Notes: generated from the sequence alone by a model not told the origin. A stretch of DNA of 64,000 bases from Oligoflexales bacterium (GCA_947494335.1 CANLUT010000002.1:62001-126000), one strand, 5' to 3'; shown: positions 1-9,400, counted from the stretch's first letter. A program made the numbers and translations.

Positions 1-508
1 TCTGCCGCTCATCTGGATCTTCAATTTTTTTGGAAACACCGATGTGATTGAAGTAGGGGGAAAGCACAATATGACGTCCCGGGAAGGTGACAAACATACT
101 AAGCCGTGCGCCCTTACTTCCAATTGGCTCTTTGGCAACCTGGACAAGAATATCCTGACCATCACGCACAAGCTTTTCGATCGCGATTTTATTCCACTTA
201 AGCTTTTTCTCAATTTCTTCGTGACTAAGGTCGTCAATAGTATCTTTTAGCAGAGCGCGACTTTGTGCGATGAAATCATCACTTAACACGTCTGATACAT
301 ACAGAAAGCCGCTTCGAACCTCTCCGATATCCACAAAGGCTGATTGCATCCCCGGAAGCACACGCAAAACTGAGCCTTTGTAGATATTGCCAACCAGACC
401 ACGGTCACCGTGACGTTCGACAAAGAGCTCCGCCACTTGCTCCTTTTCCACAACGGCAATTCTGGTCTCGGCAACACAATGATTTACGATGATTTGTTTC
501 TCAATCAT
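1..508 (-). CDS. rng: Ribonuclease G/E family, N-terminal part (cut by window edge)
   Basis: Reading the minus strand from an ATG at 508 gives MIEKQIIVNHCVAETRIAVV and continues with a typical RNase E/G S1-like region, including GLVGNIYKGSVLRVLPGMQS and AFVDIGEVRSGFLYV. In this family the S1 domain binds RNA ahead of the DNase I-like catalytic domain that cleaves rRNA precursors and mRNA. About 169 codons are visible and the catalytic domain lies outside the window. The ATG overlaps the stop of the upstream waaA gene as ATGA, so the two are very likely co-transcribed and translationally coupled. Whether it is RNase G or RNase E cannot be decided from this part. Confidence 0.9.
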   Translation of the reverse strand, partial: MIEKQIIVNHCVAETRIAVVEKEQVAELFVERHGDRGLVGNIYKGSVLRVLPGMQSAFVDIGEVRSGFLYVSDVLSDDFIAQSRALLKDTIDDLSHEEIEKKLKWNKIAIEKLVRDGQDILVQVAKEPIGSKGARLSMFVTFPGRHIVLSPYFNHIGVSKKIEDPDERQ

Positions 509-1857
509 TTTGACACCGAAAAACCAAGAATGGGTTGATCTAGAATTTGCACGATTTTATCTGATGCCCCGGCCATAGACTCGGCAAATAGCTGGGTCTT
601 CTGACCCCTGTCTTGTAGTTCAGAAAAGAGACGAAGCCAATGCTTTCTGATGGCCTCCGGGTCATTTGAGTGAAATAAAACTCCAGCATGATTCATTGCA
701 ACAGCTTCTTGACTGTTTTTAAATTCCAGGCCGCAAGAAACGGGCAACCCCCACGCAGCTGGCTCCAAAACATTATGGACCTTGGCATGGACCGCACCGC
801 CGACCCAAGCAAAATCTGCAACGCCGTAAAGATCCGAAAGACGCCCCATCTCGTCAACCACGATGACGCGCGGCTGAGCTTTAATAAACTTAAATTTTGA
901 CGATTCAAGCTCGCTAAGAAGATCACATGTTAAGCCAGCTTTGGTGACTGACTCGTAAATATTTGCGACATTACCTGATGAAACATCGTGAGGCACAAGT
1001 AGCAGGCGAACACGCTCCAAGCCAGACTGCTTAAAAACATCCATCAAAAGCTCTACATCCGGAAGATGAACACTCCCTCCGATCAAAATCAGATCGGTAC
1101 CTTGAGGGTTCCAAACGTTTCGATAACGTTGTCGCATATCTCCTACAACTTGCTTCTGGGCCCGTGCCCGCTCCACAACGCGGTCGTACTTTGTATCGCC
1201 TGCAACTTGCAAACGCTCCGGTGGGATCAACAACCACTGTTCAAAAAACTTGGCATCTTCGGAGGACACAACACAAATTTGTTCCACTGACTTCAATAGC
1301 CATGCTTTTATCGCCAGATTTAAATTTTCCTTCCATTTAGCCTGGCGCCCAAAAAGAGACGGGACGACGGCATCGATAATGACCACAGGACCCCATTGCG
1401 ATGCGGCCCATGTAAATACTGGCCATACTTCATGTCGAATTACGATTGTCTTTGAAGGTCGTAACGCCGCAAACAGCGAGGTCCAAGCCCACACATGATC
1501 AGGAGGCGCTAAAGACCACGAGACGGAGTCCTTACGAGCATTGACGAATTTTGCACCGCTGACACTGAAGAAAAACACGTGGCATAACACATTGGATCTG
1601 CATGAAAGACGATCAATCAGCGGCTTGGCCTGCTCGTACTCACCGGCGGAACTACAGAAAAAGACAATGCAATCATCAAACCTCCGTCGGCGGCGGGCCA
1701 GCTCCACTGCATCCTCATGAGAGGACGGTCGTCCTTGAAGTTGCAGCTTCACCCTGTCACTAAAGATCGACACCACAAAGGATAGGGGCCACAAAAGACA
1801 CCGAACCACGATGGAAAAAAAGACCACAGCCATGACACGCGATAGATCCATCATCAC
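505..1857 (-). CDS. waaA: 3-deoxy-D-manno-octulosonic acid (Kdo) transferase
   Basis: The product is a 450-residue inner-membrane glycosyltransferase that adds Kdo to lipid A precursor on the cytoplasmic face. It has an N-terminal membrane anchor (about residues 7-31), the conserved SSAGEYEQ segment with the family acidic residue at E73, and a GT-B C-terminal half containing VAGDTKYDRV and GGSVHLPDVEL. Length is slightly above the usual 420-430. The start is GTG at 1857 or the adjoining ATG codons at 1854 and 1851; a GGGAGG motif lies 6 bases before the GTG. The heptosyltransferase stop overlaps this start, and the gene's own stop overlaps the RNase G start, giving a three-gene unit. Confidence 0.93.
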   Translation of the reverse strand: MMMDLSRVMAVVFFSIVVRCLLWPLSFVVSIFSDRVKLQLQGRPSSHEDAVELARRRRRFDDCIVFFCSSAGEYEQAKPLIDRLSCRSNVLCHVFFFSVSGAKFVNARKDSVSWSLAPPDHVWAWTSLFAALRPSKTIVIRHEVWPVFTWAASQWGPVVIIDAVVPSLFGRQAKWKENLNLAIKAWLLKSVEQICVVSSEDAKFFEQWLLIPPERLQVAGDTKYDRVVERARAQKQVVGDMRQRYRNVWNPQGTDLILIGGSVHLPDVELLMDVFKQSGLERVRLLLVPHDVSSGNVANIYESVTKAGLTCDLLSELESSKFKFIKAQPRVIVVDEMGRLSDLYGVADFAWVGGAVHAKVHNVLEPAAWGLPVSCGLEFKNSQEAVAMNHAGVLFHSNDPEAIRKHWLRLFSELQDRGQKTQLFAESMAGASDKIVQILDQPILGFSVSK

Positions 1858-2969
1858 AAAAGGCCTCCCTGAAGGAGAATGGACTTCAGATGCCTTGCGA
1901 CCGCAGGTGTATCAATTGAACTAAAACAAAGCTTGTCTCCATAACGGCACGAGCGTTTCCCATGCTTGCTACACGGCCTACACCCAAGAGTTGAGGAGTA
2001 TGCGGCACTTTGGGGCCCATGAGGCGCAAAACCAAATTCCTCAACAGTCGGCCCAAACAAGACAGCAACAGGTTTTCCCAAGGCTTCAGCGATATGAGAT
2101 AGCCCGCTATCATTTGTCAGTAGGCCTAATGTTTTGGAAATGGCAATCGCCGTGTCATCCAAAGAAAGTTTCCCAGCCAGATTCAGAACTGGCCCTCCCC
2201 AGTGAGTTTCATCCATCAATTCTACGGCCGCCTGGCGATCTTCAGGGCCGCCGATAAATACAATTCCGGGCAATGCTTGATCAGTGGGCCAAAGGCGGCG
2301 AAGCTCAACCAGTATATCCTTCAGCACCTCGGCTGGAGCGCGCTTGGTTGGGAAAGACGCGCCGGCAGCAACACCAAGCCATCGTCCAAACTGCATTTCA
2401 CGACACCATGAACTATCTTGCGTTGACCAAGAGGAGACGTCTAGCCGTGGCTTTGCCGATGTAACTGCCTCGGGATTGCCTAAACCGAAGGATTTTATCG
2501 CACTACCGACAGCATCCAGCATCATTTGATACTGCAGATCCCGCAAGTGACTCTTAGTGCTTCGGTAACGAAACAACCGTCCCCTGATCCAACTTTTCAG
2601 GACGAGCATCAGCCTAAAAGATCCTTTTTTGTCGGCAGAAAATACGGGGACCCCTGCTTGCTTAAGACGCCTAACCATCCAGCGGCTGCGGTGGTTTGTC
2701 TGTAAATCAATCACAGTACGGCATTGCTTGAGCGCATCCATTACAGCATTCATGGCCATGGAGGAGGCGTTAGAAGGAAGATCAACGACCGTCACGTTTG
2801 GCCAGCTTTTCTCAATGAGAGACAGCGTGGGTCGCCGCCCCACCCAAACAACTTCAGCCATTGGGTCTAGCTGCCTGATGTAGTCGAGACTTGCTGTTGC
2901 AAGCACAACATCACCGATGCTCGAAGTTCTGATGATTCCGATTTTCAACGGCTTTAACTCCTGCCCCAT
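1854..2969 (-). CDS. Glycosyltransferase family 9 (ADP-heptose:LPS heptosyltransferase type)
   Basis: The 371-residue protein begins with KIGIIRTSSIGDVVLATASL, the family 9 N-terminal motif. It also carries TNDSGLSHIAEALGKPVAVLFGPT, the nucleotide-sugar binding segment of WaaC/WaaF/WaaQ enzymes. Its likely role is transfer of a heptose to the LPS inner core. A Cys-containing stretch near the C-terminus (CRPCSKHGKRSCRYGDKLC) resembles the one seen in WaaF relatives. The stop overlaps the waaA start by 4 bases, so LPS-core genes are clustered. Which heptosyltransferase it is (WaaC, WaaF or WaaQ) is not resolved. Confidence 0.88.
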   Translation of the reverse strand: MGQELKPLKIGIIRTSSIGDVVLATASLDYIRQLDPMAEVVWVGRRPTLSLIEKSWPNVTVVDLPSNASSMAMNAVMDALKQCRTVIDLQTNHRSRWMVRRLKQAGVPVFSADKKGSFRLMLVLKSWIRGRLFRYRSTKSHLRDLQYQMMLDAVGSAIKSFGLGNPEAVTSAKPRLDVSSWSTQDSSWCREMQFGRWLGVAAGASFPTKRAPAEVLKDILVELRRLWPTDQALPGIVFIGGPEDRQAAVELMDETHWGGPVLNLAGKLSLDDTAIAISKTLGLLTNDSGLSHIAEALGKPVAVLFGPTVEEFGFAPHGPQSAAYSSTLGCRPCSKHGKRSCRYGDKLCFSSIDTPAVARHLKSILLQGGLL

Positions 2970-3134
2970 TAGCCCCTAATTATGCGAATCTACTAAAATA
3001 AAAGCCTTTTCGCGAGTCTTCGCCAAAGCCTCCCTGCACGAAAAGTTGGCAGGCAAAGTTGCTTCACCCTGAGTGGCAGCGTAAAATATTAGTACGAGCC
3101 CCATAATTATCTTTAGATTCTGAGAGGTTGCCCG

Positions 3135-4184
3135 ATGGATCGCGCTGCCAACCAACCGGTACAAAATGACCGCACTCGCTACCTTAATATTGTTTATTTT
3201 GTCGAGTCGGCGCGTAGCCACACGATTCGCATAAATCTGCGCTACGCTCGCTGGGCCATCGGTGCCGCAGCAATTGTGGTGGCATGGGCTGCAGGAAGCA
3301 TATTTTGGATTGCTTCTTTGCGCTGGCAAGTTGAGGAAACTCGCGAGCGACTTGAGTTATCGTTAACTACGATTTTCGATTATCAGATCAAAAACGACAA
3401 AGTGTTTGAATTGGCTTACCCAGTGGACGCGACTAAAAGCTACTACTCCGAAGCCGCACAACTTGCATCAAACAACCCGACCACAGAGACAAAAGTACAA
3501 ACTCCAGCGCCAGACCTGACTAAGCCGGCCGTAAATACGCCTACAAGTGACATCAAGCCAGCTGTAAGCAGTGCAAAACCGGACTCAACTGAGACCATGG
3601 CAAAAGTTGAAGCTAAACCCACCGAAGTTACCGTGAAATCGGACGTCCAGCCTAACCAGACTCTAGTTCCTAGCCAACCTGCGCTACTTGCATCTGCAGC
3701 TGCCACACAAGCTCAGCCAGTCGCTAAGATTGCCGACAATGCAGCAGCAAAACCTGCTGAGGTCGCTGGCTCACTTCTTGATATTTCCGGAACAAAGCTG
3801 GCTCGCATCGGCAACCGCATCGAACTTGTGTTCGACATCAATAACAGGCGCCCAGAGCGAGCTTCCGGTTATATTTGGGCTGTCGCAACTTTTTCCGGGC
3901 AAAATGGAAAAACTATGTATAGCGGCGCCCCTAATCACCTGCAGCTTGAATCGACTTCTGGAAAAATTAAATCATTCAAAAGTGGTTACCGCTTTGCGAT
4001 TCAACGCTACAAGAAAAAAGATTTTGAATTCAAGACACCGGCGAGCAAAGACTGGAAGCTAACCAAGGTCACGATTCACTTCACCGACATGAACAACAGC
4101 AAAGAGGATGTCATTAATGTTCCTGTCGAGCAGTTAGCATCGGGCCAGGGCTCTGAGGCACCGGCCACCGAGACTCCGCTTTAA
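3135..4184 (+). CDS. Single-pass membrane protein with Pro/Ala-rich linker, unknown function
   Basis: This 349-residue protein was not assigned to a known family. It has a short cytoplasmic N-terminus, one transmembrane helix (about residues 38-62), a coiled-coil-like stretch (VEETRERLELSL), a long low-complexity linker rich in Pro, Thr, Ala and Lys (about 110-205), and a compact C-terminal domain of about 120 residues beginning near LLDISGTKLARIGNR. The architecture suggests a periplasmic domain held away from the inner membrane. GAGAGG precedes the ATG. It lies 47 bases before the next lipoprotein gene in the same direction, so an operon with the next two genes is plausible. Confidence 0.75.
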   Translation: MDRAANQPVQNDRTRYLNIVYFVESARSHTIRINLRYARWAIGAAAIVVAWAAGSIFWIASLRWQVEETRERLELSLTTIFDYQIKNDKVFELAYPVDATKSYYSEAAQLASNNPTTETKVQTPAPDLTKPAVNTPTSDIKPAVSSAKPDSTETMAKVEAKPTEVTVKSDVQPNQTLVPSQPALLASAAATQAQPVAKIADNAAAKPAEVAGSLLDISGTKLARIGNRIELVFDINNRRPERASGYIWAVATFSGQNGKTMYSGAPNHLQLESTSGKIKSFKSGYRFAIQRYKKKDFEFKTPASKDWKLTKVTIHFTDMNNSKEDVINVPVEQLASGQGSEAPATETPL

Positions 4185-4231
4185 CTCCCTAATCGAGAAA
4201 ACCAGTCGTTTTCTGACAGGATAACTGGCTC

Positions 4232-6493
4232 ATGGCAACCCTCAGATTCACAACATGCAGTTTGCTTCTATGTATGCTGATCTCCACATGCAAAGAGACC
4301 AAATCCGACATTAATGTTTCAATTAAAGCAAAGTCAGCAGAAGGTTTTCCTGTCGCCGGGGCAATCGTCATTTTAGACGAGCAACAACTCGGTCAAACAA
4401 ACGGGTTTGGAACACTAGACACAACCATCAGAGTCAACGCTGGCAATCGCCATAAGATCACCGTGACCAAAGATGACGAAAAGTATTACTTTGCACCACA
4501 TGTTGAGACATTTACGTCAGAACCTGGAGAGCAAAAAAGCCTCAAAGTTGACGCGATGATGTACACAGTCCCAAAGCCAAAAATAAATAAAAAAAATGCC
4601 CAATCCGCTGAGACTCTGGGAGAATCAAACCAAAACCAGACGAACATCGAAAGCGCGGCCTTAGCACAAACGCTTCCTCTACCCTTGCTAGAAATCACCA
4701 AATTTCTTGACTCAAAACCGTCAGATCTAAAGACTGTCACAGCCGCTCCATCCGCCATTTTCACTGTCCATGTATACTCCGGACGCTTCCCACTGAATGA
4801 TGTGCGTGTGTCGTTTGCAAATCAAAACGGATTGAGCGCCAAATGTGTCAGTAATGACCGCGGTCGCTGCGTTCTCGAGGTTCAGACCTCTCTTCCGGAA
4901 GAAGGGACGTTAACGGCGCAAAAAACCGGATATCAGACCACCTCAACGAAGCTAACCGTAAAAGAAAATGACAACCATCGTTTAAATATGACACCGGGAA
5001 GCAGTCTTGATGTAAGAATCTCCCTGGCAAGTCCCTTTGAAACAAAGCCAGCATCCGGATTCTACATCAAAATTAGAAATCAAAATAACAACCCCGTCGC
5101 ATCAGACAGCTCGGGATTTGTGTCTATACCGGTAGACTCGAAGTTTCCTTTTGAAGTTGATATCACCCAGGCATCAACCGGTACAAGTGTTCGCCGCAAA
5201 GTCCAAGACGCAAAAGATCTCGACCTAAACGTCACCGTTTCCGACGGATCAACCGAGGGATGGACAAAGTGGTTCCGCTACCCCATTCACCTGAGTCATG
5301 AAGTGGCCAAAGAAAGTGGTCTGCTTGACTTCGAGCTCCTTGATAGCGCACTTCAAAATAAGTTTAAAAATGAGATCTTGACGGAAAGCGTTCGGAGTCA
5401 CACAACCCTTTCAAGTAACGCGCTGGCCTTGCTTCCAAATATTAGAAAGGGCAATCAGGCTCTGGAACTTGGAATAATTGCCATCACCAGCAAGGGGAAG
5501 ATTGCTGAATCGATTTACACAACGTTGCCATTGTCTTCTGTTACAGAAGATCAATGGCTTCGCGCCTACGATTCGGCATTACGAAATCTCTATGCCAAGC
5601 TCCCATGGCCAGGAACGGTTGCTGCAGTAAAGAACAGAGAGCTAGATATTGCCATCAAAGGGGAGTTTATCGACAAATCTGATCGGATTTCGGTTGAAAC
5701 GCCTCACGGACCGATGTCAGCTAGCATCAAAAAAATTAGTCAAAAAGGTGCGCGCATTTCACTAGATGCCGCAAGCCACCTCACGGCTGAAGATCTGGCC
5801 AAACTTATTGGCAATAAAGTTCAAAAAATTGTTCATGGAGCCTCTTCTACAGAAGATAAGCTGCCTAGCGAATTAGCCACTCTCGTATCCATAAAGTCAG
5901 AGCACAAAAGTCGACGCCTTGCGAGAAAATATCTAGCAGAAAATAATCCAGATGAAGCCATCAAAATTTTGACTGCCTCCCTTGATGAAAGCGCTTCATC
6001 TCTTGCAGATCTTGAATTTATCGTCACGATTGAAAATCAACGAGGCAAGTCAGACGGGATACTTCAGGCCCTGCAGAAAATGGTAGCATTGGCTGCCAAG
6101 CTAGGTAAAACTGCTTTGCTTCCTGTAATAGAAACTAATATTCAGCTTGTGCAGGTAGAAAATCTTCCAGCCCTTCAGGGCGATAGCAGTATTGCGAATC
6201 GCTTCGCCGAGATAGAGCAGAGTGCCAATGGTTTGAAATCCAAAATGCCGAATGACTTCTCCAGCTCTCAACAGGCGACTGCACTGTCCTATATTATTCT
6301 GACTGCTCAGCAAAAGGCGGCAGAATCAAACGCCGACTTATTGAAACTAGCCGCAATGAGTGACGCTTGGAGTGATTTCGAGAAAAATCTCGGCTCAACG
6401 GAAGATCTTCCGCATCAGGCTTGGCGAACATATGCCGGGAGGCAAAAAGATCGCACGTCGATGGGCTCACAAGACGATAATAGATCTCTTTAA
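4232..6493 (+). CDS. Large probable lipoprotein with carboxypeptidase-regulatory-like domains
   Basis: The 753-residue product starts with a hydrophobic signal segment ending in LISTC (C20), a slightly unusual lipobox. The N-terminal half contains repeated beta-sandwich-like segments such as VSIKAKSAEGFPVAGAIVIL and VHVYSGRFPLNDVRVSFA, which look like carboxypeptidase-regulatory or PEGA-type surface modules. The C-terminal half is mostly helical, with TPR-like content around YLAENNPDEAIKIL. No enzymatic motif was recognised. It lies between the membrane protein gene and a PilZ gene, with short gaps of 47 and 22 bases. Confidence 0.7.
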   Translation: MATLRFTTCSLLLCMLISTCKETKSDINVSIKAKSAEGFPVAGAIVILDEQQLGQTNGFGTLDTTIRVNAGNRHKITVTKDDEKYYFAPHVETFTSEPGEQKSLKVDAMMYTVPKPKINKKNAQSAETLGESNQNQTNIESAALAQTLPLPLLEITKFLDSKPSDLKTVTAAPSAIFTVHVYSGRFPLNDVRVSFANQNGLSAKCVSNDRGRCVLEVQTSLPEEGTLTAQKTGYQTTSTKLTVKENDNHRLNMTPGSSLDVRISLASPFETKPASGFYIKIRNQNNNPVASDSSGFVSIPVDSKFPFEVDITQASTGTSVRRKVQDAKDLDLNVTVSDGSTEGWTKWFRYPIHLSHEVAKESGLLDFELLDSALQNKFKNEILTESVRSHTTLSSNALALLPNIRKGNQALELGIIAITSKGKIAESIYTTLPLSSVTEDQWLRAYDSALRNLYAKLPWPGTVAAVKNRELDIAIKGEFIDKSDRISVETPHGPMSASIKKISQKGARISLDAASHLTAEDLAKLIGNKVQKIVHGASSTEDKLPSELATLVSIKSEHKSRRLARKYLAENNPDEAIKILTASLDESASSLADLEFIVTIENQRGKSDGILQALQKMVALAAKLGKTALLPVIETNIQLVQVENLPALQGDSSIANRFAEIEQSANGLKSKMPNDFSSSQQATALSYIILTAQQKAAESNADLLKLAAMSDAWSDFEKNLGSTEDLPHQAWRTYAGRQKDRTSMGSQDDNRSL

Positions 6494-6515
6494 GATTTAA
6501 AGTTGAGGATAATTC

Positions 6516-7439
6516 ATGGCCGACTCTACCTCCATAAAGAATGCCTCGGGTGCAGAGGACTCAAAATCTAAAGGCAAATCAGGCCAGGCGATTGAAGATT
6601 TCTTGCAGGCGCCAAAGAAGAAGCGAAAAAGTTACGTCATTCTTGCCACCGGTGACGGCGTTGACGAAGACACGGTCGCTGCAATTCAGAAATTCATGAA
6701 AACCCAATACTCGAAAATCAGTCTTGTTATCGCAAAAAATTCCGAAGAGGTTTTACGATACTCAACTAGAAATGTCATTTTGACGATTATTCACGATGAA
6801 TTCGTGTCAAGGCCTGAGACGCTCGCAATTGTACGCAAGTTAAAGGAGGCAAAAACAGACGGTCCCATGCCCACCCTATTCCTCACGAAAAATGCCCCTG
6901 CTCTTGTCGATCATTACCAGCGTGAACTACTGCCTTGGCATGAAGTTGATGAGTACGTACAACATGAGGACGTGCCGCGCCATGATATCTTCAGGAAAAT
7001 AAAGTCAGGGATTGAAACGCAGTTCCGCCGGCGAGCTAAGAGATTTAAGGTCGACATGCCACTGCATTTCCAGGTTTTAGACACAGGTGATGTGAAATAT
7101 GAAGGTCGCCTGATTGATTTCAGTTTACATGGAGCGTTGATCTCCACCACGAGTGGTGTCCACAATTTTTCGACCCGTGATCAAATCATGGTCCATCTAC
7201 CACTATCTAAGTATGTGAAAGGTGAGGCAGATATCCTCAGGATTTCCGCACGAGTTCGCCGTGTGCTGATCTCGGGTGATCAGGCTGGGTTAAGCTGGGA
7301 GTATCTTAGCGACGATAAATTGGCCGTTATGACGAAACTCCTATTTGCCATTGTCGACTCGTCACTGGCTAAATCTGCAAATGCGACCCGCACAAGGCTA
7401 TCGAAAAATCAGCCCGTCGGAATGAGTGAACCAACCTAA
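6516..7439 (+). CDS. PilZ-domain protein with N-terminal receiver-like domain
   Basis: The C-terminal domain (about residues 171-285) shows the two c-di-GMP-binding motifs of PilZ domains: RRAKR (RxxxR, R172-R176) and DFSLHG (DxSxxG, D201-G206). The N-terminal part (about 38-165) has alternating beta strands and helices (YVILATGDGVDEDTVAAIQK, NVILTIIHDEF, PTLFLTK), resembling a receiver fold, but I see no clear phospho-acceptor Asp triad. It probably binds cyclic di-GMP in the cytoplasm and signals to a partner. TTGAGGA lies upstream of the ATG. It follows the large lipoprotein gene by 22 bases. Confidence 0.82.
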   Translation: MADSTSIKNASGAEDSKSKGKSGQAIEDFLQAPKKKRKSYVILATGDGVDEDTVAAIQKFMKTQYSKISLVIAKNSEEVLRYSTRNVILTIIHDEFVSRPETLAIVRKLKEAKTDGPMPTLFLTKNAPALVDHYQRELLPWHEVDEYVQHEDVPRHDIFRKIKSGIETQFRRRAKRFKVDMPLHFQVLDTGDVKYEGRLIDFSLHGALISTTSGVHNFSTRDQIMVHLPLSKYVKGEADILRISARVRRVLISGDQAGLSWEYLSDDKLAVMTKLLFAIVDSSLAKSANATRTRLSKNQPVGMSEPT

Positions 7440-7627
7440 ATACCTGAAAATGCTCAATGGCGGCTCCGGACCCAGCGTTTAGTCATAGGATTCCGACTTA
7501 AAAGGGCTACAATTAATCAATATTTTTAGTTTGTTATAAATTTTATTTCAGCATCCTCTTGCCACCTCCGATACCTCCACTAACGGGCTTCGGGCGTGGT
7601 TTGCTATCGCAGCAAGGGGGACAAAAG

Positions 7628-8731
7628 ATGTCTAGGTCAAATAAAGTTAAATATCTTCGCCGGTCGATGGTGGCGTTGCTGAGCACAGCCGCACTGCTGA
7701 CCACTAGCTGCGACATGGGAGACCGAAGTGCACTTCGAGTTGCTGGTGGCCAATTCGATCTCCACCAGAAGTACCCAGGCACCGTCTATGTTGAAATGAC
7801 GGGTACCGATTTCGCTAAAAATCAATCTTCGATCAGAAACGTCGGCACAATTGTGGACATTGGCCTTCCGAATTCCTATGCGCTGATTCTCAGTCTTGCA
7901 GATGCCTTCTTTGAAAGCGGCGGCAAGGCAACTCTTCCAGTCTATAAGACAATTAATCTTAAGGTTTTCTTAAGCAATGGATCGAACGCTATCGACTTCC
8001 CTGCTGTAGCTATGATCCAGAATGGTACCTTTGAGGACACTCAGAAAAGAAGTTCTTCCATGCTTGCAGTAGGAATTAAAGCAGAACCGACTGGGTCAGC
8101 TCGCAACGCTGAAGTGGAGGGTTACGCAAAGAAAATATTTCTTGAAAGTCCTCTCGTAACAGAAAAAGGCGTTAACTTAAGAGACGCCAACACGAGCTTT
8201 ATCATGTTCTCCATCCCGAAGACTGCGCATCCCGCTCTCGCAAACATGGCTGTTCCTCAACTCATGACTGCCGAGGAGCGCCCAGAGGCTGCGGCGATCA
8301 AAGGTGCGATCGTTGTCGGCTTTGGTGAAAACACTATCGGTGGATCACGAGGGAAAGAGTTTGCTCTTGGCCCATCACTTCCCTCTGTTATGAAACGTAA
8401 TTTTGCGCCCATTGATGCATTGAATAAATCATCTGCAGATTACACTCCACTGCGTCTGCTGATTGGTTCATCCAAAGACGTTGCGCAGCAAATTTGGGAA
8501 TTCACTGGCTCGGGCCTGTGTGGATCTCCGGACGGCAAGAACTACGACACTGGAGCAGCTGTTTATATCGACGGAAAATTTGCTGGATTTGGAGTCCGCT
8601 CCACAGCAAAAAGCTCAGGCTTCAAAGGAACACTCGACTGCGGTAAGACCGATGCCAGTGACATGGTCACAATGGTCGTAAGCCCTAGTCAGCAGCAAAT
8701 TGATGAATTCAAGGCCCGAGTTAAGAAGTAA
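7628..8731 (+). CDS. Lipoprotein with a degenerate trypsin-like (S1) fold
   Basis: I chose the ATG at 7628, preceded by AAGGGGG, because it places a signal peptide ending in LLTTSC (C28) at the start; an in-frame upstream start exists but lacks this logic. The 367-residue product has a chymotrypsin-like order of segments: GTIVDIGLPNSYALILSLAD where the active-site His region should be, VVGFG matching the usual V.GWG strand, and NYDTGAAVYIDGKFAGFG where GDSGGPL...G.VS is expected. His is replaced by Asp, Ser by Thr, and no clear catalytic Asp is seen. It is therefore probably a non-catalytic pseudoprotease, though the fold call is by eye only. Confidence 0.5.
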   Translation: MSRSNKVKYLRRSMVALLSTAALLTTSCDMGDRSALRVAGGQFDLHQKYPGTVYVEMTGTDFAKNQSSIRNVGTIVDIGLPNSYALILSLADAFFESGGKATLPVYKTINLKVFLSNGSNAIDFPAVAMIQNGTFEDTQKRSSSMLAVGIKAEPTGSARNAEVEGYAKKIFLESPLVTEKGVNLRDANTSFIMFSIPKTAHPALANMAVPQLMTAEERPEAAAIKGAIVVGFGENTIGGSRGKEFALGPSLPSVMKRNFAPIDALNKSSADYTPLRLLIGSSKDVAQQIWEFTGSGLCGSPDGKNYDTGAAVYIDGKFAGFGVRSTAKSSGFKGTLDCGKTDASDMVTMVVSPSQQQIDEFKARVKK

Positions 8732-8754
8732 TCCACGAAGGAGAGGTTGGTCCC

Positions 8755-9006
8755 ATGAAACTGATTAAACAGCACAAAGTTGTTTTAGTGATCCTGATGG
8801 CATCTGCCCTTAGCAGTGGTTGCCAGCTTCTCGGACCTCTCATGGGTATGTTAGGCGGTGGCGGCCTTGCACTTGATGAAGGCGAAGAGGCCATGTATAT
8901 GGCTGCCCCTGACAGCGTTGCTCAAAAGCTTGGTTACCGCTGGGCAACTAGTGGCGAAACAGAAAAAGATGGTGGCTTTTTGTACGGAGCTTACAAGGCA
9001 AAGTAA
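8755..9006 (+). CDS. Small Gly-rich lipoprotein
   Basis: This 83-residue protein has a signal peptide ending in LSSGC (C23), then a Gly-rich run (GMLGGGGLALDEGEEAMYM) and a C-terminus GGFLYGAYKAK. AAGGAGAGG precedes the ATG. It resembles the next gene in lipobox, Gly-rich block followed by acidic residues and a final GG.LYG motif, so the two are probably tandem paralogues. Function is unknown; localisation in the outer or inner membrane is inferred from the lipobox. Confidence 0.75.
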   Translation: MKLIKQHKVVLVILMASALSSGCQLLGPLMGMLGGGGLALDEGEEAMYMAAPDSVAQKLGYRWATSGETEKDGGFLYGAYKAK

Positions 9007-9037
9007 CGGCCGGGCTTTTATCTTGGAGATCACAACT

Positions 9038-9331
9038 GTGAAAACAAACCTTTCAACCATCGTATTTCATGCAGTGCTCTTGGCGTCAGCCTTGATGTCA
9101 GGTTGTGGCATGCTTGGTGGCGGCGGAGGCTTAAGCGCTCTTGGAGACCTCAGTAAACTGATCCCTGGCGGCGCTGGACTAGCACTCTCAGAAAGCGAAA
9201 ACGAGCTTTTCATGACCAATCGTGAGGTAAATCGAGTGACTCCTGACTATGAGCCTCGACCAAGTAATAGCTCCTTCTCCGCACCAGACTCTGGCGGACT
9301 CTACGGCATCAGCTCATTGAGAGCTAGATAA
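9038..9331 (+). CDS. Small Gly-rich lipoprotein, paralogue of the preceding gene
   Basis: The start is a GTG at 9038 with TTGGAG upstream; the product is 97 residues. It shows a signal peptide with ALMSGC (C23), a GGGGG run, then GAGLALSESENELFM, which parallels GGGLALDEGEEAMYM in the preceding protein, and SGGLYGISSLRAR near the end. No catalytic motif is visible. A rho-independent terminator follows at 9371, so the trypsin-fold lipoprotein and the two small lipoproteins form one transcription unit ending here. Confidence 0.7.
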   Translation: MKTNLSTIVFHAVLLASALMSGCGMLGGGGGLSALGDLSKLIPGGAGLALSESENELFMTNREVNRVTPDYEPRPSNSSFSAPDSGGLYGISSLRAR

Positions 9332-9370
9332 ACGGCTTCCTTGGTCAATGTTTGAATAAATGTTCTCAGC

Positions 9371-9400
9371 CCCCGAGCCCCTTGTGAGCTCGGGGTTTCT
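9371..9400 (+). terminator. Rho-independent terminator of the lipoprotein operon
   Basis: An 8-bp GC-rich stem (CCCCGAGC at 9371-9378 with GCTCGGGG at 9388-9395) closes a 9-base loop and is followed by TTTCT. It lies 40 bases after the last lipoprotein stop. Confidence 0.8.
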
